This document shows, piece by piece, positions 41,500-50,055 of a DNA stretch of 64,000 bases. The position numbers and the translations under genes were made by a program. Every line of letters starts with the position of its first letter. Position 1 is the stretch's first letter. Source of the DNA: SCUD01 sp036824505 (GTDB lineage: Bacteria; Pseudomonadota; Gammaproteobacteria; Steroidobacterales; Steroidobacteraceae); contig DAITAA010000008.1 of assembly GCA_036824505.1 (NCBI GenBank), positions 1-64,000 of the forward strand. Reading direction: 5' to 3'. The notes under the pieces are model-generated. The model did not search any database, had not been told where the DNA came from, and worked only from the letters and a program-made list of their open reading frames with translations.

Positions 41500-42597
41500 T
41501 CAGAGCGTCACACGAAACGCATTCGTCTTCGTGACCGTGGCATACCCGCCAAGCACGCTGCTCATGATCACATCCCATACAGGGTCGCTTCCCAGCCCGC
41601 CCCTGCGGCCATTCCTGACTTTCGGCACACAAACCCTGGCGGTCACGAAGTCTCCCGCGCTGTCGTAGGTCGTGTTCCGCACGTTGGGGAGCGGACCGGT
41701 GCCGCCGGCGAAGCTGATGCGCAGCTCAGGAACGAAACTCGTGCCGTAGATCGTCATGTCGACGCAGCTGTTCTGCGAGGCGGAAACCGGCGAGATGCTG
41801 TCGATCGTGGCGGCGGCTAGCGTCGTGCAGGACCCACGGTCGGCGACATATCGCCCGTTTGAACCATCGCCGATTTCCACGCGGCGGCAGGACTCATTGT
41901 CCGATTCACTCGTCTCCAGCAGCAGCCCTTTCGGATCGAATACCTGTCTCAGTCTGTACATCCCCGGTGCAAGGTCGCCGATGAAGAGGTTCTGACCCGC
42001 AAGGTTTGCACCATACGTGTCGCCCCAGCCCACCGACATGCCCTGTGTGTTGAAATCGGGGTCCTGCGTAGGGCAGGTGCTGAAGACGGCGCTCGCCGAG
42101 GCCCCGCTCAGCTGAATGTTCACGGCCGTGGTGTCCATGATGCAGAACGTAGTCTTGGTACCCTTGCGCGGGCTCTGCGGGCTGGCCGTGTCCTCTTCGA
42201 GGATGTAGTTTGCGTAGTCGTTGAAGTGCACGTGATTGTGCGCGGGATGGTACTCGGCACTGCCGGCCGGTCGATCGTAGTAACTGCCGCCGGAGCAATA
42301 CACACGCTGGTCCACGGGCTGCTTTGTCTGGCCGGTCGTCGGATCCGTTTGGGGCGACCGCGGTACGAGTTCGAGATTGCCGTTGCCGGAGTTCCAGCTT
42401 GTAGCGCTGAATTTCATTTTGCCGGCGTCAAGCATCGCGATGTCACGGGCAGGCAAGGCGCGCACATTCGGGAGCAGTGCAACTTCGCCCGCTGGGCACG
42501 CCGCGAGGCTCGATAGCGCAAGCGCCTGGCTTGCAGGTACCAGCCACCACAGCCACCGGCGATTCCTTCGGATCGACCTGCTCATGCCAACGTCCAT
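41500..42597 (-). CDS. Lysyl oxidase-like protein with IPT/TIG-type domain
   Basis: The 365-residue exported protein (signal region SQALALSSLAAC) has a lysyl-oxidase-like core. It carries a copper-type histidine cluster, His117, 120, 122 and 124 in EYHPAHNHVHFNDY, then CIMDTTAVN, QGMSVGWGDTYGANLAGQ, and IGDLAPGMYRLRQVFDPKG with SESDNESC. In animal lysyl oxidases these ligate Cu and build a quinone cofactor that deaminates lysine side chains. The C-terminus (about 265-350) is a TIG-like beta domain (IDSISPVSASQNSCVDMTIYG). Bacterial members are scarcely studied. ATG 42597 follows GGGAG; 42585 is an alternative. Confidence 0.85.
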   Translation of the reverse strand: MDVGMSRSIRRNRRWLWWLVPASQALALSSLAACPAGEVALLPNVRALPARDIAMLDAGKMKFSATSWNSGNGNLELVPRSPQTDPTTGQTKQPVDQRVYCSGGSYYDRPAGSAEYHPAHNHVHFNDYANYILEEDTASPQSPRKGTKTTFCIMDTTAVNIQLSGASASAVFSTCPTQDPDFNTQGMSVGWGDTYGANLAGQNLFIGDLAPGMYRLRQVFDPKGLLLETSESDNESCRRVEIGDGSNGRYVADRGSCTTLAAATIDSISPVSASQNSCVDMTIYGTSFVPELRISFAGGTGPLPNVRNTTYDSAGDFVTARVCVPKVRNGRRGGLGSDPVWDVIMSSVLGGYATVTKTNAFRVTL

Positions 42598-42699
42598 GCA
42601 ATGCTCCCGTGCATTCTTTCGTATCCGTTCGACGCTACAGTCGCACGTTGCCGCAGCCGGAGGGCCGCGGCAACGTGCGAAGCCGGCTAGGTTCCGGTG

Positions 42700-43047
42700 T
42701 TACTCACACTTCTCGACCTTCGGGTCACACTTGTCCGTGCAGGTGTAATCCGACAATACGAGCCGGCCACCGAGGGTCGTCGAGGCTGCAAGCAGTTCCC
42801 CTGAGGCGATGCAGTTGAAGTGCTGCACCGAGAGGTTGATCTTCGAAGGACCGACGACACAGTAGTCGCCGCTGGACCACAAGGCGGTCAGCGTGCCTGC
42901 GGGCGCTCCGGGGATCTGGTTGTTCACGAAGTGCCACCTGCCCGAATCGGTCCTGCAGGTCTGACCGTGCAAGTTGGCGAGATCTGCAGCCACAGCCGAT
43001 CCCGCCGCAAGCAGCGCGAAAGGCACCAGTAAATGTCGCATTTTCAT
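42700..43047 (-). CDS. Small secreted Cys-rich protein
   Basis: The roughly 115-residue protein has a signal peptide (LLVPFALLAAGSAVA). The mature part has six cysteines: QTCRTDSG, DYCVVGP, FNCIASG and the C-terminal YTCTDKCDPKVEKC. No family is recognised. Three in-frame ATGs (43050, 43047, 43041) follow AGGAGAAG; 43047 has the best spacing. It lies 102 bases upstream of the lysyl-oxidase-like gene on the same strand and could be its operon partner or substrate, which is speculative. Confidence 0.65.
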   Translation of the reverse strand: MKMRHLLVPFALLAAGSAVAADLANLHGQTCRTDSGRWHFVNNQIPGAPAGTLTALWSSGDYCVVGPSKINLSVQHFNCIASGELLAASTTLGGRLVLSDYTCTDKCDPKVEKCE

Positions 43048-43634
43048 CATCTTCTCCTGGAATTCGACAAGCCATTCACAATTGTTTATCTGCTGGTCAT
43101 CTCGGCAAATGGCTGGCGGTTGCTTCCACCCGACAGTCAGACGCCCGAGATGGGCCAGTCAGCCCAGTTCCATTTCCGGACCTGATTCGGCTGCAACGAT
43201 TGATCGTCGGTTCCTGCGTAGCTAGTCCACGGAAGGGGAATTGACTTTTCGGGGCTTGCGACTTAACGGGCCCGCACTAAGTTAAATGAAGCTCGGCGCA
43301 GCCAAAATGCCTTCGGTGCGGCCTCTAGCTCGGTTCAACGCTCCCGCGCCGCGAAATATCCCGGCCGATATCGGGCCCGCTATGCTGTTGCCGCGACCGG
43401 GACGCCAGTCCCGCGAAAAGACTTCTGCACAGACAGCTGGCGTCGGGACGCCTGCTAACGCGGCCTGATTGGCGTGATCCAGTCACCCATACCTGAAGCT
43501 ACGTATTAGTACGTATTGAATAATTCTTTGGGCGGGAGGCGAATGCGCCGATCGCTGTCATATTCGCGCAGAGAGGCGCGGGGGAGGTGGCTGCATACTC
43601 AAGTGAGGCGTTCAAGAATGAGGAGGATAATCAA
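43048..43634. other. Long regulatory/intergenic region
   Basis: There are 587 bases without a credible gene between divergent secreted-protein genes. It contains exact motif copy 2 at 43500. The part after the motif is AT-rich (TTGAATAATTCTTTGG) and probably holds the promoter for the gene at 43635. Confidence 0.5.
43500..43515. promoter_or_regulatory. TACGTATTAGTACGTA motif, exact copy 2
   Basis: It is identical over 16 bases to the copy at 36238 and lies 119 bases upstream of the secreted-protein gene at 43635. The flanks differ, so the match is not part of a longer repeat, which supports a role as a protein-binding site. Confidence 0.6.
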
Positions 43635-44372
43635 ATGGCCAATCTGATCAGGAAATCTCTTTTCCGTTTCTGGAAGCACACGGGGGGAAAGGCCCTGATA
43701 TCGGCAACATCACTCGTGGTGTTGGCCAGCGCGGCTGCGCTTGCGCCAGCGTCTTCCGGGGCAGCCACACCGTTTGACAGGAACTTCGATGCTCGTTTCA
43801 TGGCCGGCGACTGGTGGAATTGGGCCTTGGCGGGGCCGCCCGATGAGAACCCCATAACGGATCCGGATGGCCGGAACTGCGCCCTCCGGCAGCAGGGGAA
43901 GATCTGGTTCCTCGCCGGCAACTTCGGCGGTGGCCTTGGCGAGCCCAATCCCGTCACACGTTATTGCACGATCCCAACTGGTAAGTCGCTCTTTCTCCCG
44001 TTGTTCAACGCGCTTTGGTGGACACCGGAGGATGGACCCACGGCTCGCGCGGTCCGGGTCTTTGCAAATGCGCAAGTGGCCGTTCCGTCTGTGAAAGTGA
44101 AGCTCCAGTTGACGGTCGACGGTGTGAAACTGAACGATCCGTTCGCATACCGTGCGCAATCGCCGGCTGGGGGATTCGCATTCAATGTCATTCCGGGCTC
44201 GATGGCCGACCTGGTATTCGGAGTGCCGGTGGGAATTCATGATCCCGCAGTGGCAGACGGTTACTGGGTGCTGTTGAAACCGATGAGTCCAGGACCCCAT
44301 ACGGTTCACATCCAGTCATCATCCGGTTCGGCGTTCGTGGTCGACGTGACCTACAAGTTAACGGTTCTCTAG
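43635..44372 (+). CDS. Secreted protein, family also present as a relic
   Basis: The 245-residue protein has a signal peptide ending SSGAA. The mature part reads FMAGDWWNWALAGP, ENPITDPDGRNC, GKIWFLAGNFGG, YCTIPTGKSLFLPLFN, and ends VADGYWVLLKPMSPGPHTV and FVVDVTYKLTV. This layout, a PDGxxC and GKxLFxPxxN segment followed by an all-beta C-terminus, is seen in uncharacterised secreted proteins. No activity is known. The ATG at 43635 follows AGGAGG. Motif copy 2 lies 119 bases upstream. A frameshifted relative lies at 34762-35303. Confidence 0.78.
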   Translation: MANLIRKSLFRFWKHTGGKALISATSLVVLASAAALAPASSGAATPFDRNFDARFMAGDWWNWALAGPPDENPITDPDGRNCALRQQGKIWFLAGNFGGGLGEPNPVTRYCTIPTGKSLFLPLFNALWWTPEDGPTARAVRVFANAQVAVPSVKVKLQLTVDGVKLNDPFAYRAQSPAGGFAFNVIPGSMADLVFGVPVGIHDPAVADGYWVLLKPMSPGPHTVHIQSSSGSAFVVDVTYKLTVL

Positions 44373-44419
44373 AAAAGAGAAGATATTTTTCGGCAAGTCA
44401 AGATTGCAGTGAACCTGCC

Positions 44420-44442
44420 AACCCCGGCTCCGAGCCGGGGTT
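44420..44442 (+). terminator. GC hairpin terminator
   Basis: AACCCCGGCTC (44420-44430) and GAGCCGGGGTT (44432-44442) are complementary, followed by TCTGTTTG. It ends transcription of the gene at 43635. Confidence 0.85.
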
Positions 44443-44639
44443 TCTGTTTGCGGCAGCGGCATCCGGGCCGAAAGCTCCCTTGCATCCTGGAATGGGCAAG
44501 ATCACTCGCCGCCGTGCTTGCCACTTGCTGCTAAGCTAATGGCGCAGTCATTGGGTGCGTGTCAGATTCATGCCTGCGCCAACGTACGACAGTCATTGAT
44601 CTGGCGAGTCTATCGTTCCGACGAATGGAGGTCTCGAGC

Positions 44640-44969
44640 ATGAACCCATCATCTTTTCAGCTTACGATGGCCATATTCATGGTGGCCGTGAGCGGCGCCC
44701 TGGTCGTGTGGTTTTGGAGATATCGCGCCGCTGACTCGCAGAAGCGCATGACGCAGATGTTGACGCGGGCCGGCGTGACACCCGAGGTTCTCAGGCGTGG
44801 TGACGTCGAGGCCATCATCAAGGACGTACGGAGCCGGTGTCGTACGTGCAGCTCGGAGGGCGTATGCGAAAGGTGGCTCGCCGGAAAAATCGAGGGCGAA
44901 AACGATTTCTGCCCTAATGCGGAAATATTCCGCAGCTTGGCCAAGACCACCGGGCCGATCGCACCCTAG
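44640..44969 (+). CDS. DUF6455-like membrane-anchored Cys protein
   Basis: The 109-residue protein has one N-terminal membrane helix (FQLTMAIFMVAVSGALVVWFW), then a small helical domain: RMTQMLTRAGVTPEVLRRGD, SRCRTCSSEGVCERWLAGK, FCPNAEIFRSLAK. The four cysteines (two in CRTC, one in GVC, one in FC) are the pattern of DUF6455-type proteins and may bind a metal cluster. Function unknown. ATG 44640 follows GGAGG. Its frame could extend to 44559, but that region lacks coding character. Confidence 0.72.
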   Translation: MNPSSFQLTMAIFMVAVSGALVVWFWRYRAADSQKRMTQMLTRAGVTPEVLRRGDVEAIIKDVRSRCRTCSSEGVCERWLAGKIEGENDFCPNAEIFRSLAKTTGPIAP

Positions 44970-45064
44970 GGCAAGGCAACGCAGTTCTGGAGCGGCGACC
45001 ACCTCCGACAAGCGGCGCGCACCTAAACAACTTCAGGGCGGCGTTGAATCCAACTCGCGTTGCC

Positions 45065-45104
45065 GCTGCCGATTTGACACGAACCTCCGCCCCGCGTCGG
45101 GGTT
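45065..45104 (+). repeat. Diverged copy of the repeat and hairpin
   Basis: CCGCTGCCGATTTGACACGAA matches the flank CCGCTACCAATCACACGAA of the other copies. The hairpin AACCTCCGC...GTCGGGGTT (45082-45104) follows. It lies close to the stop of the minus-strand gene at 45128. Confidence 0.45.
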
Positions 45105-45127
45105 TCGCTGTCAACCGAACAGGTTGC

Positions 45128-45961
45128 TCAGGTACATCCAAGCGCGATCTGGATGGATCCCGACTGTCCGAGCCAATCATCCATCTGGGCCTTCGTGATC
45201 TTCCACGAAGCGGCCTTCCTGGTGGCCTTGCTCAATTTCCATATCACCCGCACTTCGTAATCGAAGAAACGCAGGGCGGCGCACGTCGCCTGGATGTCGG
45301 GAACGGCGTAGTAGACCTGCGCCTGAGCGACAGTCCTCTCAAGGATCCTGGCGGGGCCGAAGCCGGTCACGTCGTCGTGTAATGTCTGCAGGAGGACGGC
45401 GGGGGCAGTATCAACAAAGGTGCGGAAATTGAAATCTTGTGCCCCGCCAAATCCACCAATGCTTATCCACGGTCCAGTCGGATCGGCAGTGGTAAACGCA
45501 CTTCCAGACGGGTAGAGATCAGCCGTGTGGTCCCAGTATGCCAATTGGCTCGCCCCGCCCTTCAAGACTATGGCGAGAACATCACCTGCCCTGACCGAAA
45601 TGCCGGGTGACAAATCGGCACCTACGAATGCGTGATCCACACCGGAAAACTCGATCGTTGCAGAAGCAAGTGCCGTGCCCGGAACCGCTACCGGCTGTCC
45701 GCTGGTCGTGTTCCATATCTCGAATACCGCGCTGCCTGTGGCACCTACCCCGAATAGTTCAACCTCGAATCGCGACAGCGTTCCCGTTATCCCAACCGTA
45801 AATGTCTGCGCTCGATACTCCCCAGCGATCTGAGCGAAACCGCTAAACGGGTTTTCATTTGCCTGATCCAGTGTGGGTGCTGCCTGGACTTCGATCGCTG
45901 CGGCCAGTAATTCCACGGTGAGAATCGCCAGTAACAGCGTCTTGCATTTCATCAACGTCAT
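45128..45961 (-). CDS. Secreted protein with jelly-roll-like first half
   Basis: The 277-residue protein has a signal peptide ending IEVQA. Residues about 35-190 are beta-rich (AQTFTVGITGTLSRFEVELFG, AVFEIWNTTSGQPVA, VLAIVLKGGASQLAYWDHT), like a galactose-binding or choice-of-anchor-type jelly roll. The last 80 residues (LLQTLHDDVTGFGPARILER...AALRFFDYEVRVIWKL) are helical and resemble the small anchoring segments of some secreted proteins. Not a recognised family. The ATG at 45961 follows AGGAGG. Confidence 0.7.
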   Translation of the reverse strand: MTLMKCKTLLLAILTVELLAAAIEVQAAPTLDQANENPFSGFAQIAGEYRAQTFTVGITGTLSRFEVELFGVGATGSAVFEIWNTTSGQPVAVPGTALASATIEFSGVDHAFVGADLSPGISVRAGDVLAIVLKGGASQLAYWDHTADLYPSGSAFTTADPTGPWISIGGFGGAQDFNFRTFVDTAPAVLLQTLHDDVTGFGPARILERTVAQAQVYYAVPDIQATCAALRFFDYEVRVIWKLSKATRKAASWKITKAQMDDWLGQSGSIQIALGCT

Positions 45962-46141
45962 GACACCTTTCCTCCTGAGGCGAACCGAGGGCTCGGGCTT
46001 GCCCCGAATGACGCGAAGGCACATCGCGACAGCCCGTGTCATCTGTCTACGCCTCGACCGGGCGCTGGTCAGTGACTAAATCACATTGAGTATCACTCGT
46101 TACCCCCGCCGTGGGGGACGACGTCGCCGTCTGTTGACGAG

Positions 46142-47734
46142 TCACCAGCGGCTATTGCCGCGCCGCATGTCTTCCCGGCTCAGGCGAATCGGGAAATGCC
46201 TGCGAATGCGAGCATCCGCCGCCGGGTCGATGTACTCGGGGTAATAGTCGACGAGCAGCTCATGCACCCGTGCATGTGCAGCCTCGTAGATGTTCCTGTG
46301 GCCCGCCTCTTCCCATGCGCCGGGCGTGGACCGATCGGCGAGCGTCGGGTACAGGAACTCGCTCTCCATCAACTTCAACGTCTGCGGATGGCCGAGATAG
46401 TGCCCGGCGCCGCGTACGGTTTCCGCAATCACGTCATACGACAGGGTTTCGTCGTTGACCTCGATGCCGCGCAGGATGCGCTGGATGTTGCCGAGCATGT
46501 CGTTGTCGATGACCATGCCCTCGAATGACTGGCCGATCAGGCCGCCGACCATGCCGGGATACGCGGCAATCAGGTTCGCACCCGCCATTGCGGCGGTCAC
46601 GTTGGTCAAGGCCTTCTCGTAGCCAGCCTGGGCATCCATCGTCTTCGCGTCCGTCATGCCGGCAGCAACGCTGCTGACCAGGCCAAAATGATTGCAGAGC
46701 TGGGCCGTGGCGGCCATCACCAGGGCCTCCTCGCCGCTGCCGCCGCTGAACGCGGCGGTTCGCAGGTCGGATATGAAGGGCCACATGCCGAAACCGAGCG
46801 GGCTTCCGGGGCGCACCATGTTGACCACTGCGAGACAAGCCAGGGACTCGGCGAAGCACTGAACCAGTGACCCGGCCAGCGCTGCCGGAGATGTTGCGCC
46901 AGCCTGTGGGGCGACCGCGATGTCGTACACGAGACCGAGCTCGGCCATTCTTACCATGACCTTTGCATTGTCTTCGCCAAAACGCAGTGGCGAGACGACC
47001 GGGCAGCCGCCGAGGATACAGAACGGCCGCTTCATGAAGCCGCCTTCCTCGCCGAGATAGGAATCGAACAATGCAATCAGCGGTTCGATATGCGCGACCT
47101 GCGTCACGCCAAGCCCGATGCTCTTTCTTGTTCCAGCCAGCGTCGCATAAGCGGTGTTGATGTCGTGCACCAGCACTTCACCGCTCAACTCCGCCGCGAT
47201 GAATGGCTGTCCATAATCGTGGATGTGTTCGAGCTGATCGGCGAGCCGTGCCGCATCATAGATATCCACCAGGTGCGAGGGCCTGAATGACTGCATGGCG
47301 TAATCGAGCACCGAGACCGCCTCGCCCGAAGTACGGAACAGCACTTCGGTACCCCGGACAACATGATCATTGCTGGGATCCGGTGCATGCAGTACGTACT
47401 CCTTGGCCGAGACGCTGATCATGTCCTCGACCAGTGCGCGCGGAAAACGCAGGCGTTGATCCTCTCCAAGCGTGCAACCCCCGGGCAACGCGTAGTGCAG
47501 GATCTCGGGGATCGGCGCTCCCATGCCGAGTTTCTCGAGTACGTCGAGCGCCGTCTGGTAGATGCGGCTGATGGCCGCTTCGCTCAAAGGCTTATAGGTT
47601 CCGCCCGGCTGTCCCGCATGGACGACGCCGTGTGAGCCATGTGCAACGCGCGCGGCGCGGCGCATTTCCCTGCCACCCGATCGGCGAGTCCGCGCCACGC
47701 TTGCCTGCGTTGATTGGCTGATTTCCGAGTTCAT
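46142..47734 (-). CDS. MttB-superfamily (trimethylamine methyltransferase-like) protein
   Basis: The 530-residue cytoplasmic TIM-barrel protein of the MttB family has PLSEAAISRIYQTALDVLEK, the family segments RPSHLVDIYDAARLADQLEH and FCILGGCPVVSPLRF, and a C-terminal helical end with HARVHELLVDYYPEYIDP. The archaeal enzyme uses pyrrolysine; here the frame has no in-frame amber codon, so it belongs to the non-pyrrolysine branch that demethylates substrates such as glycine betaine or proline betaine. Those reactions need a corrinoid protein, and none is encoded in the window. It stands alone, and the ATG at 47734 is well supported by homology of the start region. Confidence 0.88.
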   Translation of the reverse strand: MNSEISQSTQASVARTRRSGGREMRRAARVAHGSHGVVHAGQPGGTYKPLSEAAISRIYQTALDVLEKLGMGAPIPEILHYALPGGCTLGEDQRLRFPRALVEDMISVSAKEYVLHAPDPSNDHVVRGTEVLFRTSGEAVSVLDYAMQSFRPSHLVDIYDAARLADQLEHIHDYGQPFIAAELSGEVLVHDINTAYATLAGTRKSIGLGVTQVAHIEPLIALFDSYLGEEGGFMKRPFCILGGCPVVSPLRFGEDNAKVMVRMAELGLVYDIAVAPQAGATSPAALAGSLVQCFAESLACLAVVNMVRPGSPLGFGMWPFISDLRTAAFSGGSGEEALVMAATAQLCNHFGLVSSVAAGMTDAKTMDAQAGYEKALTNVTAAMAGANLIAAYPGMVGGLIGQSFEGMVIDNDMLGNIQRILRGIEVNDETLSYDVIAETVRGAGHYLGHPQTLKLMESEFLYPTLADRSTPGAWEEAGHRNIYEAAHARVHELLVDYYPEYIDPAADARIRRHFPIRLSREDMRRGNSRW

Positions 47735-48143
47735 CCCGGATCATCCCGGTCGCTTGAACCAGCTGGAACTCTAATCCCCCGAAGGATCGCCAATATTGAC
47801 TTGGGTCAAGCCGACTACGACAGAGACAGCGAACCTGCCTCACCCTCGTGCGGTCACGGAAGCCCCGTCAGCAGATCGCCAACCAGTCAACGGACAAGTT
47901 TGCTGAAAGCGCGCGACTTCACACTTGCGACTGAATCAAGGCGAATTCGCTGTGGCGGCGGGTCAGCCGTGGCATAATGCGCCCCACATCAAAGGCCCTC
48001 CAGGACGGGGGGTCGAGCGGCCAAGGATCTGGCCGATCGCCGGGTGTCTTACCGCTGCCCGGCCCACCACGATGCCCTTAATTAGACGTGAGCCATCTGG
48101 CCCACGCTCTTTGTTTGTGTCTGCCAAGAAAAGGTAATGAGTC
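47735..48143 (+). other. Intergenic region with possible structured leader
   Basis: These 409 bases have no ordinary gene. A CATAAT box at 47973-47978 could start a transcript. The transcript would contain several strong stems, including GGCC-AAGGATCT-GGCC and GCCGGG...CCCGGC (about 48018-48063), before the 22-codon ORF at 48144. It might be a regulatory leader or a small RNA. It matches no RNA family I recognise. Confidence 0.35.
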
Positions 48144-48212
48144 ATGATTGTTACAGCCCTGGTGATTGCAGTCAGTCTGGTCTGCTACGTCGCGAATGAG
48201 ATTGCGCAGTAG
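48144..48212 (+). CDS. Putative 22-residue single-helix membrane peptide
   Basis: ATG to TAG encodes 22 residues, MIVTALVIAVSLVCYVAN followed by EIAQ. That is one hydrophobic helix with a short polar end. AAGG lies about nine bases before the ATG. Such miniproteins (KdpF-like, or stress or toxin-type peptides) are usually missed in annotation. Hydrophobic short frames can also arise by chance, so this is a candidate only. It has a long, structured upstream region and precedes the SDR gene by 94 bases. Confidence 0.35.
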   Translation: MIVTALVIAVSLVCYVANEIAQ

Positions 48213-48306
48213 ACTCACCGCGCAATGAAATCCGGCACGCCGGAAAGATTGTGCCCGCCAGGCGGGCGTGCGACGATTCCGCGCACATCTAGATGAGTCC
48301 TGAGCG

Positions 48307-49053
48307 ATGAACAAACGTGTCGCGCTGGTTACAGGTGGTGGCCGGGGGATCGGGCGCGAGGCGGCGCTGCTGCTGTCGGCAGCGGGGGCGCGAGTAATGA
48401 TCGTGTCGCGCAGTGCGACGGAACTGGCAGCCGTGGGCCTCGAGTACGTCGTGGCCGATCTCGGCACCGCCGAGGGTTGCGCCCTGGCCGTTGCCGAGAC
48501 CGAGCGACGACTCGGGCCAATCGATGTGCTGGTCGTTAACCATGGCATCGGCTCAGCCCACGAGCGGCTGGTGTGGGAGCAGGATCCCGAGGTGTGGCGC
48601 GAGACGATGCGCGTCAACCTCGACGGTCCGTTCGAGCTCGCGCGGCTGACAGTAGGCGGCATGTGCAAGCGCGGCTTCGGCCGGCTCGTATTCACGAGTT
48701 CGACCGCCGGCGAGAAAGCGGAACGCTCCGGCAGCGCGTACACCGCCTCCAAGCATGGGGTTATCGGGCTCGCGCGTGCGGTCGCCCAAGACGCCGGGCC
48801 GTTCGGAGTCACCTCAAACGCCGTGCTGCCTGGCTGGGTGCGAACGGCAATGGCCGAGCGCTCGGCGAAGACCGAATCCGAACGGCGCGGCATCAGTGTC
48901 GAGCAGGTTTGGCGCGAACGCGCCGCGATCTACCCGCAGAACCGTGTTCTGGAACCACGCGAGGTCGCCCAGGTGATTGCGTTCCTGTGCAGCGACGCTG
49001 CGGGGGCCGTGAACGGCGAGGCAATCACCGTGGCTCTCGGCGGCATGTGGTAG
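48307..49053 (+). CDS. Short-chain dehydrogenase/reductase
   Basis: The 248-residue classical SDR has TGGGRGIG at 9-16 (NAD(P) loop), VVNHGIG (variant of NNAG), the catalytic Ser in FTSSTAG, YTASK (Tyr and Lys), and AVLPGWVRTAM. The substrate is an unknown secondary alcohol or ketone. Cytoplasmic. It lies 20-odd bases from a repeat hairpin on its 3' side. The MttB-family gene upstream is on the other strand, so a joint pathway is not implied. Confidence 0.92.
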   Translation: MNKRVALVTGGGRGIGREAALLLSAAGARVMIVSRSATELAAVGLEYVVADLGTAEGCALAVAETERRLGPIDVLVVNHGIGSAHERLVWEQDPEVWRETMRVNLDGPFELARLTVGGMCKRGFGRLVFTSSTAGEKAERSGSAYTASKHGVIGLARAVAQDAGPFGVTSNAVLPGWVRTAMAERSAKTESERRGISVEQVWRERAAIYPQNRVLEPREVAQVIAFLCSDAAGAVNGEAITVALGGMW

Positions 49054-49084
49054 GCGGTCGATAACGGACGTCCGCCGGCAACAG

Positions 49085-49128
49085 AATCCCCGGCGCGCGG
49101 CCGGAGTTCGTGGGACTGATAGCGGGGG
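49085..49128 (-). repeat. Repeat and hairpin, minus orientation
   Basis: On the minus strand CCCCCGCTATCA (49128-49117) is followed by GTCCCACG and the hairpin AACTCCGGC...GCCGGGGATT (49108-49085). It is the only fuller copy in reverse orientation. It lies 30-75 bases after the SDR gene. Confidence 0.5.
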
Positions 49129-49224
49129 CTTGTATTCAGATCACCCAACCGGCCAGCTCGCTGAGATACTGCTTCGCCGATCGCGGCAGTAATCTCAGCG
49201 AGTATGCCGGATCGATAGGCCCGG

Positions 49225-49893
49225 CTACGGGCGAGTAACCCCGTAGGTCTTTTGTGAAATGAGGGCGCCAGTCGTGGCGTTCATGAAGCGCACCGTAACG
49301 TTCTCGCCAGCAGTATCGTCAAGCGGGTCAACAGGGTAGCTGGTGGTCAGCATGATCTCATTGTTGCCATCCCCGGTGACGTCCACTCCATTGAAGCCGT
49401 CCGTATACTGATTCACGGTATAGGTCCAGACGGTGCCGGCAGCTGAGGAGAGATCCGCCGAGTAAACCAAAGTCCGGTAGGACTCTTTCGGTTCGTTAGT
49501 CCCAGACTCGTTGCATCGCATCTTCATTCTGATCGCCATGTGTGCCCGTGTCGAGCCGATATCACCGAGAAACGTCGAATCAAAGTCAAAATCTTCATTT
49601 TCCGCCGTGGTGCAAGGCGGCGCAGCGACGGCCATAACCTTTGCGAGCGATGAGTGCAATAAGGTTGTCGTACCCCCCGCATAGACCTTGAACCTCACAT
49701 AGAAATTGTCGGGATAACCATCTGCGGTAGTGTCTCTGGCAATAAAGGAGGGAACGATTGTCTCGACTCCAGGACTTGCGGCTACCACCTCCCTGGCCAG
49801 CGATGAAAAGTCTGAAAATTCGTCGTCAGCGCTGGCGAACTGTACGCCCGCCGACAAACCGATTGCCGCGACACTTGCAAGAAATCGTTTCAT
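49225..49893 (-). CDS. Secreted protein with Asp-rich calcium-like loops
   Basis: The 222-residue protein has a signal peptide ending QFASA. The mature part has RDTTADGYPDNFYVRF and DVTGDGNNEIML, both resembling DxDGDG-type calcium loops of FG-GAP/VCBS proteins, plus two cysteines (PPCTTAENEDF, MRCNESG). This suggests a small beta-propeller-blade-like surface protein. Function unknown. A variant of the TACGTA motif lies 163 bases upstream. Confidence 0.72.
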   Translation of the reverse strand: MKRFLASVAAIGLSAGVQFASADDEFSDFSSLAREVVAASPGVETIVPSFIARDTTADGYPDNFYVRFKVYAGGTTTLLHSSLAKVMAVAAPPCTTAENEDFDFDSTFLGDIGSTRAHMAIRMKMRCNESGTNEPKESYRTLVYSADLSSAAGTVWTYTVNQYTDGFNGVDVTGDGNNEIMLTTSYPVDPLDDTAGENVTVRFMNATTGALISQKTYGVTRP

Positions 49894-50055
49894 TTCCGGT
49901 CTCCGATTGTTGAATATCGCCCCACCGCCGCACGCAGGGCCACAGGTCGTTGCTTCTGCTTACCATTTGGTTTGGAGCCGCGGCAGTTCTCCACTAAAAG
50001 GCTCTCCGGCTTGGAAGTTCCGGTTATTACTAGTCTCTAAGACGGCTACTCGCAA

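Noticed and set aside
48078..48893. Minus-strand open frame opposite the SDR
   Set aside because: It is Ser/Arg/Pro-rich shadow sequence of a well-supported SDR gene.
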